Source: G963668605 sp963668605 (GTDB lineage Bacteria; Acidobacteriota; Terriglobia; Bryobacterales; Bryobacteraceae). From it: DNA of 64,000 nt. A model generated the notes under the pieces. The model was not told the DNA's origin. It searched no databases and was given only the letters and a program-made list of their open reading frames with translations. A program made the translations under genes and the position numbers. Shown here piece by piece: positions 1 to 7,447 of the stretch; positions within the stretch are counted from its first letter, which is position 1; each line of letters begins with the position of its first letter. Location of the stretch: contig OY764903.1 in the NCBI GenBank assembly GCA_963668605.1, positions 310,001 to 374,000 of the forward strand, written 5' to 3'.

Positions 1-284
1 TGCGCGTTGCGCGTATCGATCGCCTTCGAGCCGGGGTCGCTAAAATCCATCCGAATGGTACTGCCAGGCGGCAGGCCTGCATCTACGGCGTCGATGATCA
101 GCAATTCGGCACACCCCCAGGTCTCGGCCAGCAAATCCGTCCCAACGGTGCCGCCATCAATGAGGCGAGCCACGGATTCGACGCGCGATACGCTGCGCAA
201 CGTTCGCACCGCATGGATACCGACTCCGTCATCGGACAGCAGCAGGTTTCCGACGCCAACAATGGCGATGGCCGAACCGGTCAT
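1..284 (-). CDS. hyaD: [NiFe]-hydrogenase maturation protease (HyaD/HupD type), partial
   Basis: Reading the minus strand from the ATG at 284 gives about 94 residues before the window ends, so the C-terminal part is missing. The start carries the protease signature GVGNLLLSDDGVG (residues 9-21) and later LLIIDAVDAGLPPGS, the usual 'IDAvd.g..PGt' stretch. Enzymes of this family remove the C-terminal peptide of the hydrogenase large subunit after nickel insertion. The start overlaps the stop of the upstream cytochrome gene (ATGA), so the two are probably translationally coupled. It is the fourth gene of the hydrogenase operon. Other maturation genes (hyp) are not in the window. The family assignment is firm; HyaD versus HupD naming is only by operon position. 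Confidence 0.88.
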   Translation of the reverse strand, partial: MTGSAIAIVGVGNLLLSDDGVGIHAVRTLRSVSRVESVARLIDGGTVGTDLLAETWGCAELLIIDAVDAGLPPGSTIRMDFSDPGSKAIDTRNA

Positions 285-2590
285 TGCGGACCTCCCGTAT
301 GGCACGAACTGCACGGCTGTTCCGCCCACATGCTGCCGATGTCTATCGGGTGTTCGAAAGTCAGCCCTTCCGGCCCCTTTGTGAATTGCAGACTCCCCGC
401 CTTGCCCTGTTGCAGGATCCGGTGACAGTCGCCACAATCAGAGCGAATGGCCCTTCCGTCTATGCTCTTATGCTGGCCGTCGTGGCAGCGGGCGCACCCC
501 GGGAAATGAAAATGACCGTCGTTCATGAAGTATGTGTCCCACCGGACTTTCATCGACGGGAAGAAATAGTTCTTGTAAGTGTCCTGTAAGTAAGAGATGG
601 CGGCACTGATCGCGCGCTGCTTGCCCGGATATACCTGGGGGTAATTCTTTTGATAATAACTGCGCAGGGCGCTGTCGATTCCCTGTAGCGCCTGCTCGTG
701 GTCCGCGTACGCCGCCGTAAGCGCCACCACCGCCTGCTGCTTAATAAACGGAAGAGACGGATCGATACGGCCATCGGCAAGGGCGACATCGACGCTCCGA
801 TCCGGCGCTTGCAGGATGTGGCTCGGGCGGTTGTGACAGTCCACGCAATCCATGGTTCGGATCTCACCGGCTGGCGCGGAGGTGGATTGGCTCGCCGGGG
901 AGGTGTACACGCTCGCCACTCCGGTCTTCGGATCCACTGAACGCACCCACGTGATCTTCTGCCTTTCGGGGTCGCTCGCGACGTACTCGACTTTGCTCGC
1001 CACATGCCAGTGAATCCCCATTTGCGACGCGCCCACCGGCGCGCTGCCGCCGACCAGCACCAGCAGGTCGATCTCCCAGCGGGTGTTTTGTTCGTCGGAC
1101 AGGAAGTGTACCCGCCGCGCCAGCCGGGCCCCGAAGAAATTCGCCGGCCAATGGCACTGTTCGCAATTACCCCGTATCGGGCGCAGCGCCGTCACGGGAA
1201 CCGGAATCGGACGCGGATAGTTGTTTTGGATGGTCTCCACCAGTTCCACCATGCCGCGTAGCTTCGATGCGATGTAGCCGGTGGCGCCGGCTTCAACGTG
1301 GCATTGCGCACACTCCACGCGCGCGTGCGGCGAAAGCCGGTAGGTGACGTACTCTGGCGTCATGGAATGGCAAACGGCGCCGCAGAATGACACGGCGTCG
1401 GTGTAAAGATACGCCTGATAGCTGCCATAAATCGCCGGGAAGGACAGCGCCGCGGCCCCGATCGCAACTACCAGAAGCGCCTTTCTCTCCCTGGCCAGAT
1501 TGAGGTCCCACTTGGGATAGCGCGCAAACGATAACGGCTTGTACATCCGCCAGCGGATCCACTGAACGTACATACCAATCAGCACGACGACAACGCCGGC
1601 AATCACGAACATCGGCGGAACAAAGAAGATCACCAGGTCGCCGTAGGGCTGAACGAGCGCGCCGCCACCGATGGTGTGATAGGCCGTTAGCACGGCAAAC
1701 ACGAGTAAGCCCACCGCGGCAATGCCCGTTCCGGCATAACTGATCCAGTTGCGAAAGAGCGCCACCGGCCCCGGCCCGGGGCGGGGCTTCGGCGGGCGGA
1801 CCGCGGCTGCTTCCTCCGGCGTGCCGCGCGGCAGTAAATGGTGGCGCCGGGCGAAGCGCCGAGCCTCCGGAATCGCCGCGATCTCATGGCGCAGCTCACC
1901 GGCAGGCACGAACTTCCATCCGGAAAAGATACTGTCCAGTAATCCGTTTTCTTCCTCGAGCGAAACCAGAACCGAAGCATAAACGTGGAAGGCCGCGAAC
2001 GAGACGAACACGAACATCAGGAAGAAGTGAACGGTGCGAAGGTACTGCGGATCGATGAGTTGCGGCAGCCACCCGATGAACTGGGTCAGCACGGGATTGC
2101 CCAGCACGCGGCTATAGAGAGCGAGGCCGGTCAGGATCTCGATCAGGATCAGCAGGTACACAACTGCGTACGACAGCGCGGCGAGGGGATTGTGGCCTAC
2201 CCGATGGCCGGGTTCGAACCGCAGGAACAGGTAGAACTCAAGCATCGATCCCATGCCGCTCCATTGCTTGCGGTGAATGGGGATGTAAGACGACCACCTT
2301 GCCCAAAAGTTACCCTTGAAAAACCAGTACATCCGAAGTGCGAACGCCCCGATCAGCACGAAGCCCGAGACCACATGCACAAATCGCATGTCGGCCATGA
2401 GGAAGGGCGCTCGGGCGGAAGCGGCCAGAAACGGGTGATGAATGTACAGGCCGGTGAATGAGAGCGATGCGATGGCAAAGAAAATCAGCCAGTGGGCGAT
2501 GCGAACCGGCAGCTCCCAAACATAGGTACGGACCAACTCCGTCTGCGGGCGGCCAGCGAGCACCGATGACTGCGAATTGGTTTTCGGCAC
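281..2590 (-). CDS. Fused hydrogenase b-type cytochrome and seven-heme c-type cytochrome
   Basis: A 769-residue membrane protein, GTG start with AGGAG seven bases upstream. Residues 20-215 resemble the HyaC/HupC di-heme cytochrome b of uptake hydrogenases (four membrane segments with histidines such as H33, H72, H188 and H202). Two more membrane segments follow at about 283-345 and one at 370-392, then a NapC/NrfH-like multiheme region. Haem motifs are C403-x3-C407-H408 followed by M410, then CxxCH at 427, 476, 582, 699, 719 and 760. The first motif has three residues between the cysteines. The gene sits between the large subunit (9-bp gap) and the protease (4-bp overlap). It probably passes electrons from H2 through the membrane to quinone or to an extracytoplasmic acceptor. 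CbcL-like proteins of Geobacter have a comparable b/c fusion; homology to them is not tested here. Confidence 0.85.
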   Translation of the reverse strand: MPKTNSQSSVLAGRPQTELVRTYVWELPVRIAHWLIFFAIASLSFTGLYIHHPFLAASARAPFLMADMRFVHVVSGFVLIGAFALRMYWFFKGNFWARWSSYIPIHRKQWSGMGSMLEFYLFLRFEPGHRVGHNPLAALSYAVVYLLILIEILTGLALYSRVLGNPVLTQFIGWLPQLIDPQYLRTVHFFLMFVFVSFAAFHVYASVLVSLEEENGLLDSIFSGWKFVPAGELRHEIAAIPEARRFARRHHLLPRGTPEEAAAVRPPKPRPGPGPVALFRNWISYAGTGIAAVGLLVFAVLTAYHTIGGGALVQPYGDLVIFFVPPMFVIAGVVVVLIGMYVQWIRWRMYKPLSFARYPKWDLNLARERKALLVVAIGAAALSFPAIYGSYQAYLYTDAVSFCGAVCHSMTPEYVTYRLSPHARVECAQCHVEAGATGYIASKLRGMVELVETIQNNYPRPIPVPVTALRPIRGNCEQCHWPANFFGARLARRVHFLSDEQNTRWEIDLLVLVGGSAPVGASQMGIHWHVASKVEYVASDPERQKITWVRSVDPKTGVASVYTSPASQSTSAPAGEIRTMDCVDCHNRPSHILQAPDRSVDVALADGRIDPSLPFIKQQAVVALTAAYADHEQALQGIDSALRSYYQKNYPQVYPGKQRAISAAISYLQDTYKNYFFPSMKVRWDTYFMNDGHFHFPGCARCHDGQHKSIDGRAIRSDCGDCHRILQQGKAGSLQFTKGPEGLTFEHPIDIGSMWAEQPCSSCHTGGPQ

Positions 2591-2599
2591 CGCGGTCTC

Positions 2600-4309
2600 C
2601 TATGTCGCCTCAACTGAATTCCAGCGCCGCCCCCGCGCATCCACGACTTGAACCGCGCAGGCCAGGCACGGGTCGAAAGAGTGAATCGTACGAAGCAGCT
2701 CGAGCGGCTTGTCCGGGTCCGCAACCGGATGCTTGATCAGTGCGGCCTCGTACGGACCGCGTTGCTCCATCGCATCGCGCGGGCCGCCGTTCCAGGTGGT
2801 CGGCGCGATCACCTGGTAATTGCGGATCGAGCCATTCTCGATTTCTACCCAGTGGCCCAGTGACCCTCGAGGGGCTTCGTGCTGTCCGAAACCACGACAC
2901 GAGTTCGGCCACGAGTCCGGATCCCAACGTGTGCCGTTGTGCATGGCGAGCACCCGCCGGCCGAGATTGTCCGATAACTCCTGCCACCAATCGCTCAGCT
3001 TGTCCGCTACAAGCTGAGCCTCCAAGGCCCGCGCGGCAATTCGCCCCAGGGTAGAGAACAGCGCCGAGGGCGGCTGCTTGATTTGAGCCAGAGTGGAATC
3101 CACAAGCTGTTTGGCTGGCTGCTTGCCGGCGGCGTAGGCGATCAGGAAACGTGCCAGTGGCCCCAGTTCCATGACCTCATTCTCATAGCGCGGAGCTTTC
3201 AGCCAGGAATACTTCTGGTCCACATGAAGGTAATCGTAAGGCGGCGCGGGGCCCGTGTACTTGGGTTTCGTCTCCCCTTCGAACGGATGCTTGGACGCCT
3301 TGTTGTCCCCGTATTCATACCAGGACCGCTGCACATACTCGGTGATCTTCTCCGGTGAGAATGGGTGTACCACGGAGAGATCGCGCTTCCGCACCACGCC
3401 CGCTGGAAAGAAGAACTTCGAAGAATCGTGCATGCTCCCGGCTGGATAATCCCCGTAGGCCAGGAAGTTGCCCACGCCCTCGCCGCGTGTGAACCAATCG
3501 GGGTAGAGACCGGCAATCGCAAGCACGTCCGGCACGTAAACCTGGCGTACGAACTGCTGGCCCGTCTCAATCAGCGTGCGGAGCAGTTGCAGGCGTTCCG
3601 GATTGATGACAGCCTGGGGGGAATCGGGGTCCATCGCCGTCGACATGCCGCCGACCAGAAACGTCTGGAGATGTGGATTCTTGCCGCCCAGTACGGCATG
3701 AAAGCGTATGTAGTCGCGCTGGAATTCCAGTGCATCGAGGTAATGGGAGACGGCCAGCAGATTCACTTCAGGCGGCAGGCGGTACGCCGGATGCCCCCAG
3801 TAGCCGTTCGAGAAAACGCTCAACTGGCCGCTCTCCACTAAAGCGCGCACACGTGCTTGAACGGCCCTGAAATGACTTGCTCCGGACTTCGGCCACTCCG
3901 ATAACGAGCCCGCAATCTGCGCCGTTTTCGCCGGATCGGCCTTGATGGAACTCGCGACATCCACCCAGTCGAGCGCCTGCAGGTGATAAAAGTGGACGAC
4001 GTGATCGTGCACCAGTTGCGCCCCGGCGATCAGGTTGCGCACCAGGCGGGCGTTGTCGGGCACCTCGATCTCGAGCGCGTCTTCCACGGCTCGCACCGAG
4101 GCTAGCGCGTGAACCACAGTGCACACCGAACAGATTCGCTGCAGCCAGTACCACGCCTCGCGCGGGTCGCGATTGCGGACCACCAGTTCCAGCCCGCGGA
4201 ACATTGTGCCGGAGCTCCAGGCATCGGAGATCGTGCCACCCTCCACTTGGGCCTCAACCCGAAGATGCCCTTCAATTCGCGTCAGCGGATCAATGACAAT
4301 GCGTGCCAT
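2600..4309 (-). CDS. hyaB: [NiFe]-hydrogenase large subunit (group 1-like)
   Basis: 569 residues from the ATG at 4309, preceded by GGAG motifs; an in-frame extension to 4459 overlaps the small subunit and looks non-coding. The start MARIVIDPLTRIEGHLRVE and FRGLE (37-41) are typical of the Ni-Fe catalytic subunit. The N-terminal metal-site motif is C60-S-V-C63 with H67, where the usual sequence is RICGVC: Gly is Ser here. The C-terminal motif is D546-P-C548-x2-C551-A-V-Q554; most relatives have His at 554, the residue after which HyaD-type proteases cut. All four cysteine ligands are present. A 15-residue tail follows Q554, so a processing site still seems to exist. Located 25 bp after the small subunit gene. 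Expected to act in the periplasm in H2 oxidation. Confidence 0.93.
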   Translation of the reverse strand: MARIVIDPLTRIEGHLRVEAQVEGGTISDAWSSGTMFRGLELVVRNRDPREAWYWLQRICSVCTVVHALASVRAVEDALEIEVPDNARLVRNLIAGAQLVHDHVVHFYHLQALDWVDVASSIKADPAKTAQIAGSLSEWPKSGASHFRAVQARVRALVESGQLSVFSNGYWGHPAYRLPPEVNLLAVSHYLDALEFQRDYIRFHAVLGGKNPHLQTFLVGGMSTAMDPDSPQAVINPERLQLLRTLIETGQQFVRQVYVPDVLAIAGLYPDWFTRGEGVGNFLAYGDYPAGSMHDSSKFFFPAGVVRKRDLSVVHPFSPEKITEYVQRSWYEYGDNKASKHPFEGETKPKYTGPAPPYDYLHVDQKYSWLKAPRYENEVMELGPLARFLIAYAAGKQPAKQLVDSTLAQIKQPPSALFSTLGRIAARALEAQLVADKLSDWWQELSDNLGRRVLAMHNGTRWDPDSWPNSCRGFGQHEAPRGSLGHWVEIENGSIRNYQVIAPTTWNGGPRDAMEQRGPYEAALIKHPVADPDKPLELLRTIHSFDPCLACAVQVVDARGRRWNSVEAT

Positions 4310-4334
4310 GTCTGGGCTCCCATCTCCTATGAGG

Positions 4335-5486
4335 TCACGATTTTTCCGGCGGCCCTTCACGCTCCACCAGACCGCCTCGGCGACCGATTTCGGTTGGGCC
4401 GCCCCGCGGCGCCTCGCCCCGGGGGCGCATCTGCCCACGGGCCACGCTTGCGATTCCATGCAAGCCCAGAGCCGTCACCACACCAGCGGTCAACCAGCCC
4501 CCGATCTTCCCGGCGGTGATATCCACGCCGAAACCCGGAACGCCAGGAAGGCGCTTATAGAGCGGGAGCGCTGTGTCCCAGAAACGGTAGGATGCGCATG
4601 CGGCGCAGCCGTGCCCCGATTGCACCGGCCAACTCGTTCCGTCGTTCCACCGCACGACGGGGCAATTGAAGTTGGCCTGCGGCCCTTTGCAGCCCATCTT
4701 GTAAAGGCAGTACCCGCGCCTCGCCCCGTCGTCGTCCCAGCGTTCCACGAACCGGCCTGCATCGAAATTGGCGCGCCTCTCGCACTGATCGTGGATGATG
4801 TGCCCGTATGCGAACAAGGGCCGTTTATGGGCGTCCAGCGCCGGCATCCGGCCGTACATGAGCCAATGGACCAGCAGCGCGGCGGTGTTGGCTGGGTTGT
4901 GAGGGCAGCCTCCCATGTTCACCAGATTCACGCCCGGTACCGCCTCCCCGACGCCGATCGCGCCAGTCGGGTTTGGAGAAGAGCGCTGCGGTCCGCCATC
5001 GAAGGCGCAAGATCCAACGGCGATCACGGCCGCGGCACTCCCGCAAATTCGCTTGGCGATGTCCATGGCCGAGCGCCCGCCGATGGTACAAAATCCAGGA
5101 TTGGCCGTGGGAATCGAACCTTCCACGATCGCCAGGTACTTGCCGGCCTCCTCGCGCACCACGCGATCCAGGATGCTCTCGGCCTGCTTGCCAGCCGCCG
5201 CCATGATCGTTTCGTGGTATTCCCACGAGAAGAAGTTGAGAACCAGTTCCGTGATCGACGGATGACTGGCGCGCAGCATCGACTCCGAGTTGCCGGCACA
5301 GTCCTGCAATTCCAGCCAGACAAGTACCGGCCGGCGTTTCTTTTCCAGGGTTGCCGCAACCTGTGCGGCAGCGCTTAATGGCAGGCCCAACATCGCTGCC
5401 ATCGAGCCGGAGAACTTTAGGAATCTTCTGCGTGGGATCCCATGGCACCGCAGCGCGTCTGCAATGGTGAATTCGCGATCAGGCAT
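4335..5486 (-). CDS. hyaA: [NiFe]-hydrogenase small subunit, Tat-exported, membrane-anchored
   Basis: 383 residues from the ATG at 5486, with GGGAGG upstream; a longer ORF to 5618 lacks a good start. A Tat signal RRRFLKF is at residues 19-25. Iron-sulfur ligands can be traced: C63 of the proximal cluster, SCA and GCPHNP motifs, IHDQCERR and CLYKMGCKGP for the distal cluster (His and three Cys), and NCP...GCAAC for the medial cluster. At the second proximal position the sequence is C63-A-G-N66, so Asn stands where most group 1 enzymes have Cys. A hydrophobic anchor lies at about 329-350, followed by a charged tail. First gene of the operon. The subunit relays electrons from the Ni-Fe site to the cytochrome encoded downstream. 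Confidence 0.93.
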   Translation of the reverse strand: MPDREFTIADALRCHGIPRRRFLKFSGSMAAMLGLPLSAAAQVAATLEKKRRPVLVWLELQDCAGNSESMLRASHPSITELVLNFFSWEYHETIMAAAGKQAESILDRVVREEAGKYLAIVEGSIPTANPGFCTIGGRSAMDIAKRICGSAAAVIAVGSCAFDGGPQRSSPNPTGAIGVGEAVPGVNLVNMGGCPHNPANTAALLVHWLMYGRMPALDAHKRPLFAYGHIIHDQCERRANFDAGRFVERWDDDGARRGYCLYKMGCKGPQANFNCPVVRWNDGTSWPVQSGHGCAACASYRFWDTALPLYKRLPGVPGFGVDITAGKIGGWLTAGVVTALGLHGIASVARGQMRPRGEAPRGGPTEIGRRGGLVEREGPPEKS

Positions 5487-5603
5487 CGCGGTCCTCCCTA
5501 CTGCTGTCTGGCGCCGCGCCCCCAGCAGGTTTGGCTTTCCCGTTAGGAGGCCAACGCAACAACTCGCGGCATTCGGTTCCGTGCCGCGCGCCCGACACGA
5601 GAC

Positions 5604-5632
5604 AGTATGATCTTTCACGATTCAAAATTCAA
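5604..5632 (-). promoter_or_regulatory. Candidate sigma-70-type promoter of the hydrogenase operon
   Basis: On the minus strand a -35-like TTGAAT (5632-5627) and a -10-like CATACT (5609-5604) are separated by 17 bp, in an AT-rich patch about 110 bp before the small-subunit start. Spacing is ideal and both hexamers match the consensus in at least four positions. No experimental support. Confidence 0.45.
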
Positions 5633-5727
5633 TCCTAAAAGACCTGTTTATTGGTTATTTTGTGCGGGCAGGCCGGTAGTTCGATTTCCAGCACACTGGA
5701 TGGAATGATTTTACTGAGACGGACTGT

Positions 5728-5748
5728 GGCCCGGCGAGAGGCCGGGCC
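5728..5748 (-). terminator. GC-rich hairpin downstream of the oxidoreductase gene
   Basis: GGCCCGGC and GCCGGGCC form a perfect 8-bp stem around a 5-base loop, 114 bp after the stop codon at 5862 on the minus strand. There is no clear T-run, so the hairpin may stop transcription poorly or act as an mRNA 3-prime end. Confidence 0.4.
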
Positions 5749-5861
5749 GGCGTGATCGGGATCAAAACTCCTGCACCGAACCCTTCGACCTTCACGATCG
5801 GAGGCAGATCGAGTTCTTGGACACAACAGGAGCTGAGGTCCATGCGCAGCGGACGTAGTAT

Positions 5862-7253
5862 TTACGCGAACTTCCAGCCTTTGCGGAACTGGGGGCGGAG
5901 GAACTGGTTGGCTGCTTTGTTGTTGGTGAACTGCATTGTCTTGCCATCCCAGTCCAGCTTGCCTTCGAATTTCATAGAAATGACGCCCAGCAACATCCAT
6001 TGCACGAACGGACCGGCCACACTGAAATTCGAGCAGGACTGCTCACCGCCCTTGCAGGCGCGAAGCCAATCGCGGTAGTGGTCCTGGCCCGGCGAACGCG
6101 TCAGTGACTGCGGTGGCAGCTTGTAATCCTTCATCTTCACGGCGGGAACCAGGCGCGTGCGGTCGCCGTAGGTGCCGGTGGTGACCATGCCTTTGGTGCC
6201 GATGAACAGGCTGCCGCAGAAATCCTTGTCGCCCACAAGCTCTCCCGCGGGCACGCCGGGGAAATCGGGCTGCTTGCTCATGCCATCGTGCCAGAAGATC
6301 TTGACAGGGGGCATGGCGCCGCGGGCAGGGAAGTCGAACCGTATGCGGGACCGTGCCGGGAATGTATATTTCCCTTTGCCCTCCTGCATCTCGCACTCCA
6401 CGCTGGTGGCAGTTCCCAGGCGCATGGCCATGTTCGGCGCTCCCATGATATGGCAGGCCATGTCGCCAATAGCGCCGCAGCCGAAATCCGCGTAACCGCG
6501 CCACTTCCTGGGCGTGTAAGCGGAACTGTAAGGACGCATCGTCGAGCCACCCAACCATACATCCCAATCCAGGGTCGACGGTACGGGTTCTTCTTTTGGA
6601 ATCACATCCGGCCCTTGCGGCCAGTATTTCCCGTTGGGCCGGTTTGTCCAGGCATGGATCTCGGTTACGTCGCCGATGTCGCCGTTCCAAATGATCTCGC
6701 AGCATTCCCGCGTGCCGTCTCTGGAGTAGCCCTGGTTGCCCATTTGCGTGGCGACCTTATACTTTGCGGCCGCCAGCGCCAACTGCTGTGCTTCCCAGAC
6801 GGTCCGGGTTAGCGGCTTCTGGCAGTAGACGTGCTTGCCGCGTTCCATGGCCCACATGGCTGCCGTTGCGTGCATGTGATCGGGGGTGGCGACGATCACG
6901 GCATCGATGTTCCTGGTTTGCTGATCGAACAGCTTGCGGAAATCTTTGTACTTGACGGCTTTCGGAAATTCCTCATAAGTGCGGGCCGCGCTCTTGTCAT
7001 CGGGATCGGCCAGGGCGACGATATTCTCGCTCATGCAGCCGTGGATATCGCTATAGCCCTTCCCGCCAGCGCCGATGGCCGCGATGTTCAGCTTCTCGTT
7101 CGGCGATTTATAGCCGGCACGCAGTAGCGAGTTGACGCTGCCATAGCCTCCGGCCGGAACTGCTCCGGCCAGCAAAGTACCAAAGAAAAAATGCCGCCTG
7201 GTTGTATTTACCACGATTTCCTCATTCCCGATCTGGATCTGCGAAACCACCAT
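5862..7253 (-). CDS. Tat-exported Gfo/Idh/MocA family oxidoreductase
   Basis: 463 residues. A Tat-like signal (TTRRHFFFGTLLAGAVPAG) is followed by the NAD(P)-binding Rossmann start LNIAAIGAGGKGYSDIHG, the motif VIVATPDHMHA and HVYCQKPLT, where the EKP triad typical of the family is QKP. The C-terminal half has the usual WDVWLGG and tryptophan-rich segments of exported Bacteroidetes/Acidobacteria members. A GTG at 7214 preceded by GAGGA is a possible shorter start that would place the signal nearer the N-terminus. These enzymes usually oxidise or epimerise sugars or glycosides; the substrate here is unknown. It is the first of three exported paralogues in the window (also at 37209 and 51223). 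Confidence 0.85.
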   Translation of the reverse strand: MVVSQIQIGNEEIVVNTTRRHFFFGTLLAGAVPAGGYGSVNSLLRAGYKSPNEKLNIAAIGAGGKGYSDIHGCMSENIVALADPDDKSAARTYEEFPKAVKYKDFRKLFDQQTRNIDAVIVATPDHMHATAAMWAMERGKHVYCQKPLTRTVWEAQQLALAAAKYKVATQMGNQGYSRDGTRECCEIIWNGDIGDVTEIHAWTNRPNGKYWPQGPDVIPKEEPVPSTLDWDVWLGGSTMRPYSSAYTPRKWRGYADFGCGAIGDMACHIMGAPNMAMRLGTATSVECEMQEGKGKYTFPARSRIRFDFPARGAMPPVKIFWHDGMSKQPDFPGVPAGELVGDKDFCGSLFIGTKGMVTTGTYGDRTRLVPAVKMKDYKLPPQSLTRSPGQDHYRDWLRACKGGEQSCSNFSVAGPFVQWMLLGVISMKFEGKLDWDGKTMQFTNNKAANQFLRPQFRKGWKFA

Positions 7254-7447
7254 CGTACACCATCTCTTACAGAGCCTTGATCGTTAGGCAGTCGAACAGC
7301 ACGCTCAGGAAAACCATCAGGGATCTTGTCGCGTTGGTGACACGGCGAGGTTTCAGCTTCTGTTCCCGAAAGAGTGCAAGTTGCTTGCAGAGGAACAGAT
7401 GTTCGGCGGCCGGCGCACCGTGAGAACGACACTCTCCAGAGCGTGCA

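Larger units (their letters stand above)
5487..5861. other. Intergenic region between hydrogenase operon and oxidoreductase gene
   Basis: About 375 bp without a convincing gene. It holds the candidate hydrogenase promoter (5604-5632) and a GC-rich hairpin (5728-5748). ORFs reading through it on either strand show no recognisable protein. Confidence 0.6.

Noticed and set aside
4119..5378. 419-codon plus-strand ORF opposite the hydrogenase small subunit
   Set aside because: Antisense to a clear catalytic gene, no domain, no ribosome site; long antisense frames are common at this GC content.
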